64,000 nucleotides of DNA from JAFGOG01 sp034429215 (GTDB lineage: Bacteria > Chloroflexota > Anaerolineae > JAAYZQ01): positions 99,483-163,482 of the forward strand of contig DAOUGI010000066.1 of assembly GCA_034429215.1 (NCBI GenBank), written 5' to 3'. The notes beneath the pieces are model-generated. The model was not told the DNA's origin and ran no database searches. It saw only the letters and a program-made list of their open reading frames with translations. Made by a program: the position numbers and the translations under genes. This document shows positions 28,853 to 36,931 of this stretch, piece after piece; within the stretch, counting starts at the first letter, position 1; every line of letters begins with the position of its first letter.

Positions 28853-31210
28853 TCACTCCACTACCTCGAGCTCGTAGAACTTGGTGCTGTTGTCGCCGCC
28901 TGCCACCGGCAGGCGGTCGCCGGTGGCAGGGAGGTACCAGCCCACCCGCAGCCGGTAGCCGCCCGCCGGCAGATCGGCCGGCAGGTCCAGAACGTGCTCG
29001 TCGGCGATGACCTCGCCCGTGTCCCACACGGAGGTGGGGTAGGCCCCGTTCTGTGGCTGGCCGTCGTGTTGGGCGACGATCCCGCCCTCCGCGTCGAGCA
29101 GGTGGACGAACACGGCATAGTCCTGGGCCGGCGGCAGCAGGGCGCGCCAGTGGAGCGTGACGGACAGCTTGCCCGGCTGGCGCGCCGTGTCGTACCCCAG
29201 CAGCTCGATCTGGCCGTCAAAGTTAGCCGTCGCCGGGTGGCCGATAACTCCGGGTTCGGTCTGTATCCGGTCCTTCACCGCCACCTGTCCGGCGACGGCC
29301 GCCTCGCCCAGGGGTAGTAACGATCCGTCGGCCGCCAGGGCATACAGCCCCACCAGCAGCCGGTACACCCCCGGCGGCGTGCCGGCCGGTATCGTTAGGG
29401 TGTGATCGTCGCGCAGCTGCTCGCCCGGCTGCCACAGGGTGCTCGGATAGAAAACACCGCCCGGCTGGTGGTCGCTCTGAGCCACCGGCTGGCCTGTTCC
29501 GTCGATCAGGTGGACAAAGCTGTGGTATTCGGCCCCCAATGCGCGCAGCGTCTCCCAGTACAGGCTGACTTGTAACGCCTCACCGGGGTGCGGACTGCGA
29601 GCCGGCAGGTCATAGCCCGCCAGCTTTACGGTATCGCCCAGCCGGATGTCACGAGGGTAGGCCGGCAGGCCGGTGACCGCCGGGCCAATCACACGCCACA
29701 ATCGGCCCTCGGGCTGGGTTCTGACCTTGATCTCGATCCCCGGCATCTCTTTGATCAGGTACACCGGCCGGCCGGTGCTCAACGCCAGGTCGAGCACCTG
29801 GCCCAGCGCCGGATAGTCGGGGGTGATGAGGGGAAACAGGCCGAGCAGGTCGGGCCGCTTGTGCTTCACGTACTGCAAGTACCACATCGGCATGATGTCG
29901 TTGCGGTCGTTGGTGGTCAGTACGGCGCCGGCCGGCAGCGGCTCGGACAGGATCGCCTCCCAGCCGGTGCGAGCTTCCGTGCGTTGGCTTGAATCAATGC
30001 TTTCGTAGCGGCTGAGCCCCATCCACACCGGGAGTGCGAACAGAACCACGGCAAGCGCCAGCGGTGCGGCGGCGGCGAGCTTGTGCAGTACGACCTTGGT
30101 CAAAGCCCGCACGACGGCCCCGGCGCCCACGGCCAGCCACAGCACGGCGACCAGGTAGGCGGGGATGAACAGCACATAGATGTCGCCGATGGTATAGACC
30201 AGGTTAAAGGCGACCGTCCCCAGCCAGATCGGCCCGGTGAGGGCCAGCAACGCCCAACGTCTGGTGAGCGCCAGCCGGCCTGCCCCGGCCAACGCCAGCA
30301 GGATCCCCAGCCAGCCGATTTCGTCGCGCACCAGCTCCCAGGCCATCGACAGCCGCGCTCCCAGGTCCACCGTCAGGTCGAGCGAGCCGCCGAACGGTCC
30401 GCCCAGGACAAAGCTGATCAAGTTGGACAGCGTGTTGTCATAGAGGCTCAGCTCGCGGCCTTGAGCCAGCGGCAGGTGCAGGTAGGGCGTGTGCGGTGCC
30501 CTGAGGGGGATATAGAGGTACAGGGCCAGTGGCAAAACGATGAGCAACAGTGACAGCAGCCACTGCCGCCGGTTTGGCCTGGCGGCCGGGGCGCCCCGGC
30601 TAACCAGCCACAGGTAGGCCAGCAGGGCCGGGACCAGGACCAGTGTCGTGCGGTGGTGGGCCAGACCCAGGCCAAAGCAGCAGGCGGCCGGCAACAGGTA
30701 GGCGCTGTTGCGGCGCTCGGCCCAGGCCAGCAGGAAATAGAGTAGGGCGACGACCAGGAAGATGTGCAGCGAATAGACCTCGGCGATGATCGCCTGCGAC
30801 CAGAAGGTGGGCGTGACGGCAAAGGTGGCCGCCGCCAGCACCGCGATCGAGCGGCGAATCGTCGATGATAGGCCGGGCAGCGCCTGGCGTACCAGGCTGT
30901 GGCTGGTCGGATAGAGCAGGCCCACCGCCAGCGCCGCCCAAAAGGCGGAAAACAGGTTCATGCTGTAGGCCACATCTTGCCTCGGCAGCAGGTGCGACCA
31001 GGCCCAGCCGAGCAGGCTGTAGAGCGGATAGCCGGTTGGATGGGTTACGCCGAGCAGGTAGGGCGCGAACTGGAACTCGCCCGGATCGCCGGCCAGGACG
31101 GTGGGGGCCAGTGTCCACCAGTACAGCAGAAACGCCGCCACCCCGAGCAGGATGGCCAGCCACCGGTCAAGGTGCGGATGGCTCGGCTGGCTGCGGGTCT
31201 CGGCGCTCAT
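28853..31210 (-). CDS. DUF2723 / GT-C type membrane glycosyltransferase-like protein
   Basis: 785 residues from ATG 31210. About ten to twelve membrane helices fill the first 480 residues, with the GT-C style loop TVLAGDPGEFQFAPYLLG containing the acidic residue expected in the first external loop. The last 300 residues are an extracytoplasmic beta-rich part with two similar halves (SLYWETLRALGAEYHSFVHL and TLHWRALLPPAQDYAVFVHL). Probably transfers sugars from a lipid carrier to an envelope acceptor; the substrate is unknown. It follows the 938-residue GT-C protein by seven bases, so they form an operon. Confidence 0.8.
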   Translation of the reverse strand: MSAETRSQPSHPHLDRWLAILLGVAAFLLYWWTLAPTVLAGDPGEFQFAPYLLGVTHPTGYPLYSLLGWAWSHLLPRQDVAYSMNLFSAFWAALAVGLLYPTSHSLVRQALPGLSSTIRRSIAVLAAATFAVTPTFWSQAIIAEVYSLHIFLVVALLYFLLAWAERRNSAYLLPAACCFGLGLAHHRTTLVLVPALLAYLWLVSRGAPAARPNRRQWLLSLLLIVLPLALYLYIPLRAPHTPYLHLPLAQGRELSLYDNTLSNLISFVLGGPFGGSLDLTVDLGARLSMAWELVRDEIGWLGILLALAGAGRLALTRRWALLALTGPIWLGTVAFNLVYTIGDIYVLFIPAYLVAVLWLAVGAGAVVRALTKVVLHKLAAAAPLALAVVLFALPVWMGLSRYESIDSSQRTEARTGWEAILSEPLPAGAVLTTNDRNDIMPMWYLQYVKHKRPDLLGLFPLITPDYPALGQVLDLALSTGRPVYLIKEMPGIEIKVRTQPEGRLWRVIGPAVTGLPAYPRDIRLGDTVKLAGYDLPARSPHPGEALQVSLYWETLRALGAEYHSFVHLIDGTGQPVAQSDHQPGGVFYPSTLWQPGEQLRDDHTLTIPAGTPPGVYRLLVGLYALAADGSLLPLGEAAVAGQVAVKDRIQTEPGVIGHPATANFDGQIELLGYDTARQPGKLSVTLHWRALLPPAQDYAVFVHLLDAEGGIVAQHDGQPQNGAYPTSVWDTGEVIADEHVLDLPADLPAGGYRLRVGWYLPATGDRLPVAGGDNSTKFYELEVVE

Positions 31211-31217
31211 GGCATTG

Positions 31218-34034
31218 CTAGGGCGACGGTTCTGTTGCCGATGCGCCGATCTGCTCCCAGCGGAGGGTGTCGACGGCCGCGCCCAGGGTGCGCCGGTCGG
31301 GAGCGACGCGCAGCCATTGGGCGCCCGGTCCGGCCGCCTCAAGCGCGGCGCCTTGGGCGGCGCCTTTGACGCCGATGATGACGTGCGACCAGCCGTCTTT
31401 GCCTCGCAGGTTTGCCTGCCCGCCGATGGAGCGGAATGCGGCGATGTCGGCCCTGGTCAGGCCCGCCGTGCCGTCATCCTGCATGGCCACTACCACGATC
31501 CGGCCGTCAGGGATGCTGGCGATGAAATCGGCCAGGGCCGCCGCCTGGCCCTGCTCGCCGGCCGGCGTGGTGTTGAAACACTGCCGGTCGAGCAGACCGC
31601 CGCTCTTTGGATCGATCACGGCCACGTTATAGCCGGGGCAGTGGAGCGATCCGTCTTTGACCTGGTCCCCTTCGCCGGCGGTGATATAGGCCACGCTGGC
31701 CGGGGCGTCGCTGCTCACCTCGATGGCGGCCGGGGCCTGGACGCCCGTTGCGCCGATGGCCCCGTTGCCCGGCAGCGCGTCCGCCGGCGCAGCCAGGTGG
31801 TCGAGCTCGAACCGCAGGTTGTTGATCGGCTGCTCAAGCAGGCCGGCGGGCACCTCCCAGGCATAGTCCGCCCATCCTGCCGCCAGGGTGACCGGCTCCA
31901 GGCGGTGGCCGTTCACCACCAGGGCCATCGTCTGGGCCTTGGCGTCCGGATAGTCAAAGGGCAGGGCTCGCACCGTCAGCCGGTAATCGGCTCCCTCTGT
32001 GGATGGCAGCATGACCCGGGCCCTCTGTTCGACCGCCCAGTTGGCGCTGGCCCCTTGGATGACTTCGTCTGCCGCCCAGCCCTCACCCAGGGCCATCTGC
32101 GCCAGCGGCGCCGTCGAGCCGAAATCTACCTCGACGGCAGCCGGCGTCGCAGCCGGATCGCGGTCTACCCGGTACAGGAGCCAGCCATCCTGGTCATAGA
32201 TCTTGGTCATCGGCAGCACTTCCTCGACGTAGGCCATGGCCTCGTCGCGGGTGTCCACGTAGGGCGGGCGGTCCTCCACCCCGGGTGAGACGATGACATA
32301 CCGGATGTTGTAGAACCACAGGAATTCGTCGGCAGTGGCCTTGTCGGCGGCGCGGCGCTCGGCGCTCACCTGTCCATAATCCTCCAGGGTGACGATCGAG
32401 TTGATGATCGGCACCTGGTTGTAATAGTCGAACTTGAAATCCGGATTGCGCGAGGTATTGCCGGCCAGCAGGCGCTTTTGGTGGTAGGTCTGGTGAAACT
32501 GGTTGCGGGTGTCCTCTGATCCTAGCTGGCCAAAGCTGTTGCGCCAGCCGAGCGGCAGTTGCAGGATGGTGAAATCGTCCGGATCTGCGGCTACCTGGTC
32601 GTACACCTCTGGGAAACGGCTGTCGGTCAACGGCAGCGGGACCGACCAGTGCTCGAACAGAATGGGCGCGGCAATCAGCACGCAGCAGACAGGCACTAAC
32701 AGGCGCGACCGGTTGGAGCGGCGCGGGCCTGCCCCCTTCTTGGGGGTGGCCACCCAGCTCAGGATCCAGTATGCGGCAAAGGCGACCAGGATGCCCAGCG
32801 CCAGTGTCAGGACGGCGCTAAAGCGGTTGGGGACCCGGTTGGCGCTGACCACCGGGATATAGTGCAGCAGGATAAAGGGCAGCGGCACGTTGACCAGCAG
32901 CCCGTCCAGGTCAAAGGTAGACCGTTTTAAGATCTGCAGCACCGGCCCGAGGGCGAGCACGATGAACACGGCGGCGCAGGTGGTCCACACGGCCACCCGC
33001 CGCCGGTAGCGTATCGCGCCGGCGATGGCCAGGGCCAGGGTGGCCCAGCCGAGAAAGACGGTGTTGATGTCCGAAAAGCGGGCCGTCCCCAACCGCGTGT
33101 TGTGCAGATCGGTAGCCCAATCGGGGCCGAGGATGTTCAGGCCCGTCGGCGAGACAAAGCCCATCAGGTCGACCGACAACTGCTGGGCGCTGCCCCACGC
33201 CTCCAGGGCATAACCGGCCGACATCTCGCGCAGGATCGGCACCAACATCGGCAGGTAGAGCAGGGTGGCCAGCCCGCCGGCCATCACCAGCCGCTTGAGC
33301 AGGCCGGCGAGGCCGCCGGCCGCCTGCTTTCTGCCCTGTTTGCCGATGACGAACAGCAGGATAAGGACCGTCAGCATGGCCAGCAGCACGCCAAAGATCA
33401 TCTCGCAGTACATGGCCAGGGCGAAGAACAGGCCGGCCAGGAGCGCGTTGCGCCGGCCTAGCTCGCGGATCGTCTTGAGCAGGTACAGGGTGTAGAACGG
33501 GATCCACGCCGTGCTCCAGATGTCGTTGTGGCCGATGGCGGCATAGACCATGCGGTACGACGAAAAGCCATAGACGAGGCCGGCAAAGAAAGCAGCATAG
33601 GGCACGATTTTGGGCACGCGCCGGCTGTGTTCCGTGGTCCGCAGCAGGTATTCGGCCAGCAGGAAGGCGCTAAAGCCGCTCATGGCGATCGAGAACAGGA
33701 AGGTCAGGTTGCCGATGGCCGTCAGGGGCAGGAACGGCTGCAGAGGAATGGAGATCAGGACGTTGAAAAAGTTGTAGGTGTACAGGATCAGGTCGATGGT
33801 GATCGGGTAAAAGATATAGCTCGAGTGCAGAGGGCTCTCTCCCAGGGTTAGAAGGGAGTGGCGGAACCACCAACCGTTCCAGACAAAGCTGTATTCGTCG
33901 AACGCCCAGTTATAGCTGCCCGGCACGTGGGTGAACAGGTGCGTTGCCACCGGCCAGGTCATCACGACCGCTAGGACGGCATAGATGAGCAGAATTACCA
34001 GGTATATTCGGCTGCGTTTCCAGGTCTGTGACAT
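31218..34034 (-). CDS. GT-C type membrane protein with C-terminal ILEI/FAM3-like domain
   Basis: 938 residues from ATG 34034, behind GGGGAG. N-terminal ten-plus membrane helices with a first external loop containing WAFDEYSFVWNGWW, typical of GT-C glycosyltransferases. After about residue 470 the chain is extracytoplasmic: a mixed domain (TILQLPLGWRN, VTLEDYGQVSAERRAAD), a beta-sandwich segment (EWEVPAGLLEQ region), and at about 780-898 a domain resembling ILEI/FAM3 (GYNVAVIDPKSGGLLDRQCF, IASIPDGRIVVVAMQDDG, GWSHVIIGVKGA). That domain is best known from animal FAM3 and glycan-modifying proteins. Function unknown; likely glycan assembly at the surface. Confidence 0.75.
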   Translation of the reverse strand: MSQTWKRSRIYLVILLIYAVLAVVMTWPVATHLFTHVPGSYNWAFDEYSFVWNGWWFRHSLLTLGESPLHSSYIFYPITIDLILYTYNFFNVLISIPLQPFLPLTAIGNLTFLFSIAMSGFSAFLLAEYLLRTTEHSRRVPKIVPYAAFFAGLVYGFSSYRMVYAAIGHNDIWSTAWIPFYTLYLLKTIRELGRRNALLAGLFFALAMYCEMIFGVLLAMLTVLILLFVIGKQGRKQAAGGLAGLLKRLVMAGGLATLLYLPMLVPILREMSAGYALEAWGSAQQLSVDLMGFVSPTGLNILGPDWATDLHNTRLGTARFSDINTVFLGWATLALAIAGAIRYRRRVAVWTTCAAVFIVLALGPVLQILKRSTFDLDGLLVNVPLPFILLHYIPVVSANRVPNRFSAVLTLALGILVAFAAYWILSWVATPKKGAGPRRSNRSRLLVPVCCVLIAAPILFEHWSVPLPLTDSRFPEVYDQVAADPDDFTILQLPLGWRNSFGQLGSEDTRNQFHQTYHQKRLLAGNTSRNPDFKFDYYNQVPIINSIVTLEDYGQVSAERRAADKATADEFLWFYNIRYVIVSPGVEDRPPYVDTRDEAMAYVEEVLPMTKIYDQDGWLLYRVDRDPAATPAAVEVDFGSTAPLAQMALGEGWAADEVIQGASANWAVEQRARVMLPSTEGADYRLTVRALPFDYPDAKAQTMALVVNGHRLEPVTLAAGWADYAWEVPAGLLEQPINNLRFELDHLAAPADALPGNGAIGATGVQAPAAIEVSSDAPASVAYITAGEGDQVKDGSLHCPGYNVAVIDPKSGGLLDRQCFNTTPAGEQGQAAALADFIASIPDGRIVVVAMQDDGTAGLTRADIAAFRSIGGQANLRGKDGWSHVIIGVKGAAQGAALEAAGPGAQWLRVAPDRRTLGAAVDTLRWEQIGASATEPSP

Positions 34035-34091
34035 GATACTCCCCAACCAATGTGATCCAGACTCTAGGGGTTTTCCGAAACCCTTAAGGTC

Positions 34092-34928
34092 TTAGGTTTT
34101 GACCCCGACCACGTAGCGGTGGTGTGCCCAGATCGCCTTGAGGCGCCATGGCAGCGGCGCCCGATCCAGCCATGCGTAGCGCATCACCCGGTCGTACAGG
34201 TTAGGCTGCCGGCCCAGGTAGTAGGCCATGGTGCTCCAACGCCAGGCGTCGCCGCTGAACTGGCCGGTCAGCTTTTTCGAGCGCAGTCCCAGCCGCTTGA
34301 GCACCTCGGCCGCCGGCATGACCGTGTCGGGCCAGGGCGGCACGTCCAGGACCCCCTGCCGGACGATGCGCACCCCGGCGCCCTCCAGCACGCGGCGGAC
34401 GCGGCCGATGTCGGCCCACCGCTCGTCCACATAGTTGACGAAATCGCGCTCCAGCAGGTATTTGCGCAGCAGGTAGCCGACCTGCGCCCGGTTGGGCATG
34501 GCGACGAATACCACCTGCCGCGAGACGCGGGCCAACTCGCGCAGCAGCGCTTCCGGGTCGGGCAGGTACCACAGCGCCGCCCAGTTCCAGGCCAGGTCAA
34601 AGGCGCCGTCGGGAAAGGGCAGGCTGCCCCACTCCTCGTGGCAGACGAACCGGGCCGGCAGGCCAAGCTCGCCCCAGATCCGCTCCACGGCGGCCAGCCG
34701 CTCGCTGTGGCCGTCCACCAGGGTCACCTGGGCGCCGGCCTTGGCCAGGCCCACGCTGTTGATGCCCGATACGCCGGCCATGCCAAACAGCGGCGCTTCG
34801 AGCACGGTTTCAATGCCGTACTCGCTCCGCAGGGCCGACATAAAGTCGTTGAGCACGAACCGCTCGTAGACCAGCCCCAAGCCCTCATTATAGTCGGTAA
34901 GGTAGCGCTGCCAGGTCGGTTCTGTCAT
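34092..34928 (-). CDS. SAM-dependent methyltransferase
   Basis: 278 residues from ATG 34928. Class I fold with VLEAPLFGMAGVSGINSVGLAKAGAQVTLVDGHSERLAA (split by the usual motif I glycine region) and FDLAWNWAALWYLPDPEALLRELARV. The substrate is unknown. It stands alone, 57 bases upstream of the GT-C operon on the same strand, so a role in glycan or lipid methylation is possible. An extended -10 at 34974-34982 lies upstream; an open frame that extends to 35060 has no separate support. Confidence 0.8.
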   Translation of the reverse strand: MTEPTWQRYLTDYNEGLGLVYERFVLNDFMSALRSEYGIETVLEAPLFGMAGVSGINSVGLAKAGAQVTLVDGHSERLAAVERIWGELGLPARFVCHEEWGSLPFPDGAFDLAWNWAALWYLPDPEALLRELARVSRQVVFVAMPNRAQVGYLLRKYLLERDFVNYVDERWADIGRVRRVLEGAGVRIVRQGVLDVPPWPDTVMPAAEVLKRLGLRSKKLTGQFSGDAWRWSTMAYYLGRQPNLYDRVMRYAWLDRAPLPWRLKAIWAHHRYVVGVKT

Positions 34929-34973
34929 GGTATCTGCCGGCAGGAGCCGGCTTCCGGCCCCCGACGGGTGCTC

Positions 34974-34982
34974 ATTATAGCA
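34974..34982 (-). promoter_or_regulatory. Extended -10 upstream of the methyltransferase gene
   Basis: On the - strand TGC-TATAAT. No -35 at the normal distance. Start near 34967, about 38 bases before ATG 34928. Confidence 0.5.
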
Positions 34983-35007
34983 TCTTATCAGTTCGGAGGC
35001 TAATTCC

Positions 35008-35036
35008 TTTACATCCGCTGCCCGATGTGATACAAT
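35008..35036 (+). promoter_or_regulatory. Promoter of mtaB
   Basis: TTTACA (35008-35013), 17-base spacer, TACAAT (35031-35036). The start site near 35043 falls after the first ATG (35035) and just before GAGGAG (35044-35049), which supports ATG 35053 as the start. Confidence 0.65.
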
Positions 35037-35052
35037 GCGCCGCGAGGAGATG

Positions 35053-36324
35053 ATGCGCATTTACGTTGGCAGCCTGGGCTGCAAGCTCAACCAAAGCGAG
35101 ATGGACGACCTGGCCGCACGGCTGGCGCGGAACGGGCACCAGATCGTCGCCTCGGCGGGCGATGCGGACATGTGCATCCTCAACACCTGCGCCGTGACCC
35201 ACGTGGCGGCCCAAAAGTCGCGCCAGGCGCTGGGCCGCCTGCATCACGACAACCCCTCTGCCCGCCTGGTGGCCACCGGCTGCTACGCCGACCTGTCCCC
35301 GGCCGAGCTGAGCGGGCTGCCCGGCGTCGAGCTGGTGGCCGGAAACCGGCAGAAGGAGCATCTGGCCGACCTGCTGGGCCGCGCGGCGGAGGATCGGGCG
35401 GTTCAACCTGCGGCCCGCCCCCGCACCCGGGCCATGGTCAAGGTCCAGGATGGCTGCGACAACGCCTGCACCTACTGCGTCGTCCGGCTGGCGCGGGGGC
35501 CGCAGCGCAGTCGGCGGCCTGAGGAGATCCTCGCCGACGTGCAGGCCTGCGTCGAGGCCGGTTATCAGGAGGTGGTGCTGACCGGCGTTCACATCGGCGC
35601 TTACGGGCGGGATCGGCCGGGAGCCGGCGGCGGGAGCGCCGGCCTGGACCTGTGGGGGCTGGTGGCGCGCCTGCTGTCAGAGACGGGCATCGCCCGGCTG
35701 CGCCTGTCGTCGATCGAGCCGTGGGACCTGCCGGAGCAGGCCTTTCAGTTGTGGGTCGACGAGCGGCTGTGCCGGCACCTGCACCTGCCGCTGCAAAGCG
35801 GCAGCGACGCCGTCCTGCGCCGCATGGGCCGGCGTTACACGGCCGCCGAGTTTGCGGCGCTGGTCGCCGCGGCGCGGGCTGCCATCCCCGACCTGGCGGT
35901 GACTACCGACGTCATCGCCGGCTTTCCGGGCGAGACCGACGCCGAGTTTGCCGAGAGCCTGGCCTTTGTCGAGGCGATCGGCTTTGCCCGGGCTCACATC
36001 TTTCCCTATTCGGCCCGGCCGGGCACTGTGGCGGCCGGGCTGCCGGATCAGGTGCCGCCCCGGGTCAAGGCCGAGCGGGCCGAGGCGATGCGCGCCGTCG
36101 CCGCGGCCGGCGATCGGGCGTTCCGCCGGCGCTTCGTGGGGCAGACCATGGCCGTGCTCTGGGAGACGAGCCGGCCTGGAGAGGATGGCCCGCTGTGGAG
36201 CGGGCTGACCGGCAATTATCTGCGGGTGCAGGCTGCCTGCCCGGCAGACCTGGCCAACCGGATCATCCCCGCCCGGCTGGTGGCGCTGGCGGGCAAGGCG
36301 TTGCAGGGCAGCGTGGAGATATAA
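35053..36324 (+). CDS. mtaB: tRNA (N6-threonylcarbamoyladenosine(37)-C2)-methylthiotransferase
   Basis: 423 residues. Radical SAM methylthiotransferase that converts t6A37 to ms2t6A in tRNAs reading ANN codons. N-terminal UPF0004 domain with MRIYVGSLGCKLNQSEMD and NTCAVTHVAAQKSRQ, and cysteines for the auxiliary cluster (GCK, NTC, GCYAD). Radical SAM motif DGCDNACTYCVVRLARG at about 133. C-terminal TRAM-like region (AVLWETSR to the end). ATG 35053 is preferred over 35035 because of the promoter position. Monocistronic, ending at a bidirectional hairpin. Confidence 0.93.
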   Translation: MRIYVGSLGCKLNQSEMDDLAARLARNGHQIVASAGDADMCILNTCAVTHVAAQKSRQALGRLHHDNPSARLVATGCYADLSPAELSGLPGVELVAGNRQKEHLADLLGRAAEDRAVQPAARPRTRAMVKVQDGCDNACTYCVVRLARGPQRSRRPEEILADVQACVEAGYQEVVLTGVHIGAYGRDRPGAGGGSAGLDLWGLVARLLSETGIARLRLSSIEPWDLPEQAFQLWVDERLCRHLHLPLQSGSDAVLRRMGRRYTAAEFAALVAAARAAIPDLAVTTDVIAGFPGETDAEFAESLAFVEAIGFARAHIFPYSARPGTVAAGLPDQVPPRVKAERAEAMRAVAAAGDRAFRRRFVGQTMAVLWETSRPGEDGPLWSGLTGNYLRVQAACPADLANRIIPARLVALAGKALQGSVEI

Positions 36325-36354
36325 AAAACGGGGGATGGTCACGCCCATCCCCCG
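36325..36354 (-). terminator. Rho-independent terminator after the SWIM gene (shared hairpin with mtaB end)
   Basis: CGGGGGATGG, six-base loop, CCATCCCCCG (36329-36354). Read on the - strand, the stem is followed by six T. On the + strand it directly follows the mtaB stop but lacks a T-tract. Confidence 0.8.
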
Positions 36355-36378
36355 CCGTGTGGCTTGACTCCGGTGGCT

Positions 36379-36648
36379 TTAGGCCATGGCTTGAACCGGC
36401 TCGGCGGTCGTGGTGATCTGAACCGGTACCATCACCCCGAGCAGGCGCTCCAAGGCCATGGTGTGGCTGCACACTCCCCTGCTGGCGAAAAAGTGACAGG
36501 TGCACTGCCAGTCCCCCTGGTTAAACGTGACGGTGTGGTTGCCGTTGGTGCCCCGGAAGGTGGCTCGGAACTGTTCGAAATGAACCCGTTCCGGTTCTTC
36601 GGCATAGAGCTTGGCCTTCTGAATCTTGCCAATCATCGCTGAATCCAT
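36379..36648 (-). CDS. SWIM zinc-finger protein
   Basis: 89 residues. The SWIM motif CxCxnCxH is present as WQCTCHFFASRGVCSHTMALERLL (Cys, Cys, Cys, His). SWIM domains bind DNA or protein and occur near restriction, helicase or transposon genes, but this protein has no other domain, and nothing around it suggests a partner. ATG follows AAGGAGG (in the - strand sense, 36653-36659). It lies behind a strong promoter with a hairpin-bearing leader (36722-36851). Confidence 0.8.
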   Translation of the reverse strand: MDSAMIGKIQKAKLYAEEPERVHFEQFRATFRGTNGNHTVTFNQGDWQCTCHFFASRGVCSHTMALERLLGVMVPVQITTTAEPVQAMA

Positions 36649-36721
36649 ATCCGCCTCCTTAAGGGATTTTTATCGCCCCGCCCGCAGGTCAGGGCCGGTA
36701 GAAATGCTTGCAAAACGAACA

Positions 36722-36749
36722 GAGCCAGGGCATAGTACCGCCCTGGCTC
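36722..36749 (-). terminator. Hairpin with T-rich tail in the SWIM leader (attenuator or sRNA end)
   Basis: On the - strand GAGCCAGGGC, eight-base loop, GCCCTGGCTC, a perfect 10-bp stem followed by TGTTCGTTTT. It lies about 67 bases after the predicted start site and about 75 before the SWIM ATG. It may terminate a short RNA or attenuate the SWIM gene, or end the upstream WD40 transcript. Confidence 0.5.
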
Positions 36750-36816
36750 CTGTCATCCATGTCCGAATCTTCTATCCATATCCCAGACCAACCCTCAATA
36801 CCCGCTCTTACTCTAT
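36750..36816 (-). ncRNA. Possible small RNA or 5' leader
   Basis: Transcribed region between a near-consensus promoter (36823-36851) and the hairpin at 36722-36749. With the hairpin the product would be about 95-105 bases. It has no coding frame with a ribosome binding site and does not resemble a known RNA family that I can name. Equally it may be only a long leader. Confidence 0.3.
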
Positions 36817-36822
36817 GACCCT

Positions 36823-36851
36823 AGTATAGCGCATTTTCGCCCGTTTGTCAA
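36823..36851 (-). promoter_or_regulatory. Near-consensus promoter upstream of the SWIM gene
   Basis: On the - strand: TTGACA (36846-36851), 17-base spacer, TATACT (36823-36828). One of the strongest promoters in the window. Confidence 0.7.
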
Positions 36852-36931
36852 CCCCCATTTTCGACGTCTAGCCGACGCTCACCCTCCGATTGGGTCGGCC
36901 GGCGTTGCGGCAAGGTTGAGGCATCTTGTGC

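Noticed and set aside
36325..36354. Terminator of mtaB on the + strand
   Set aside because: No T-tract follows in the + direction; the run of A precedes the stem, which fits a - strand terminator for the SWIM gene.
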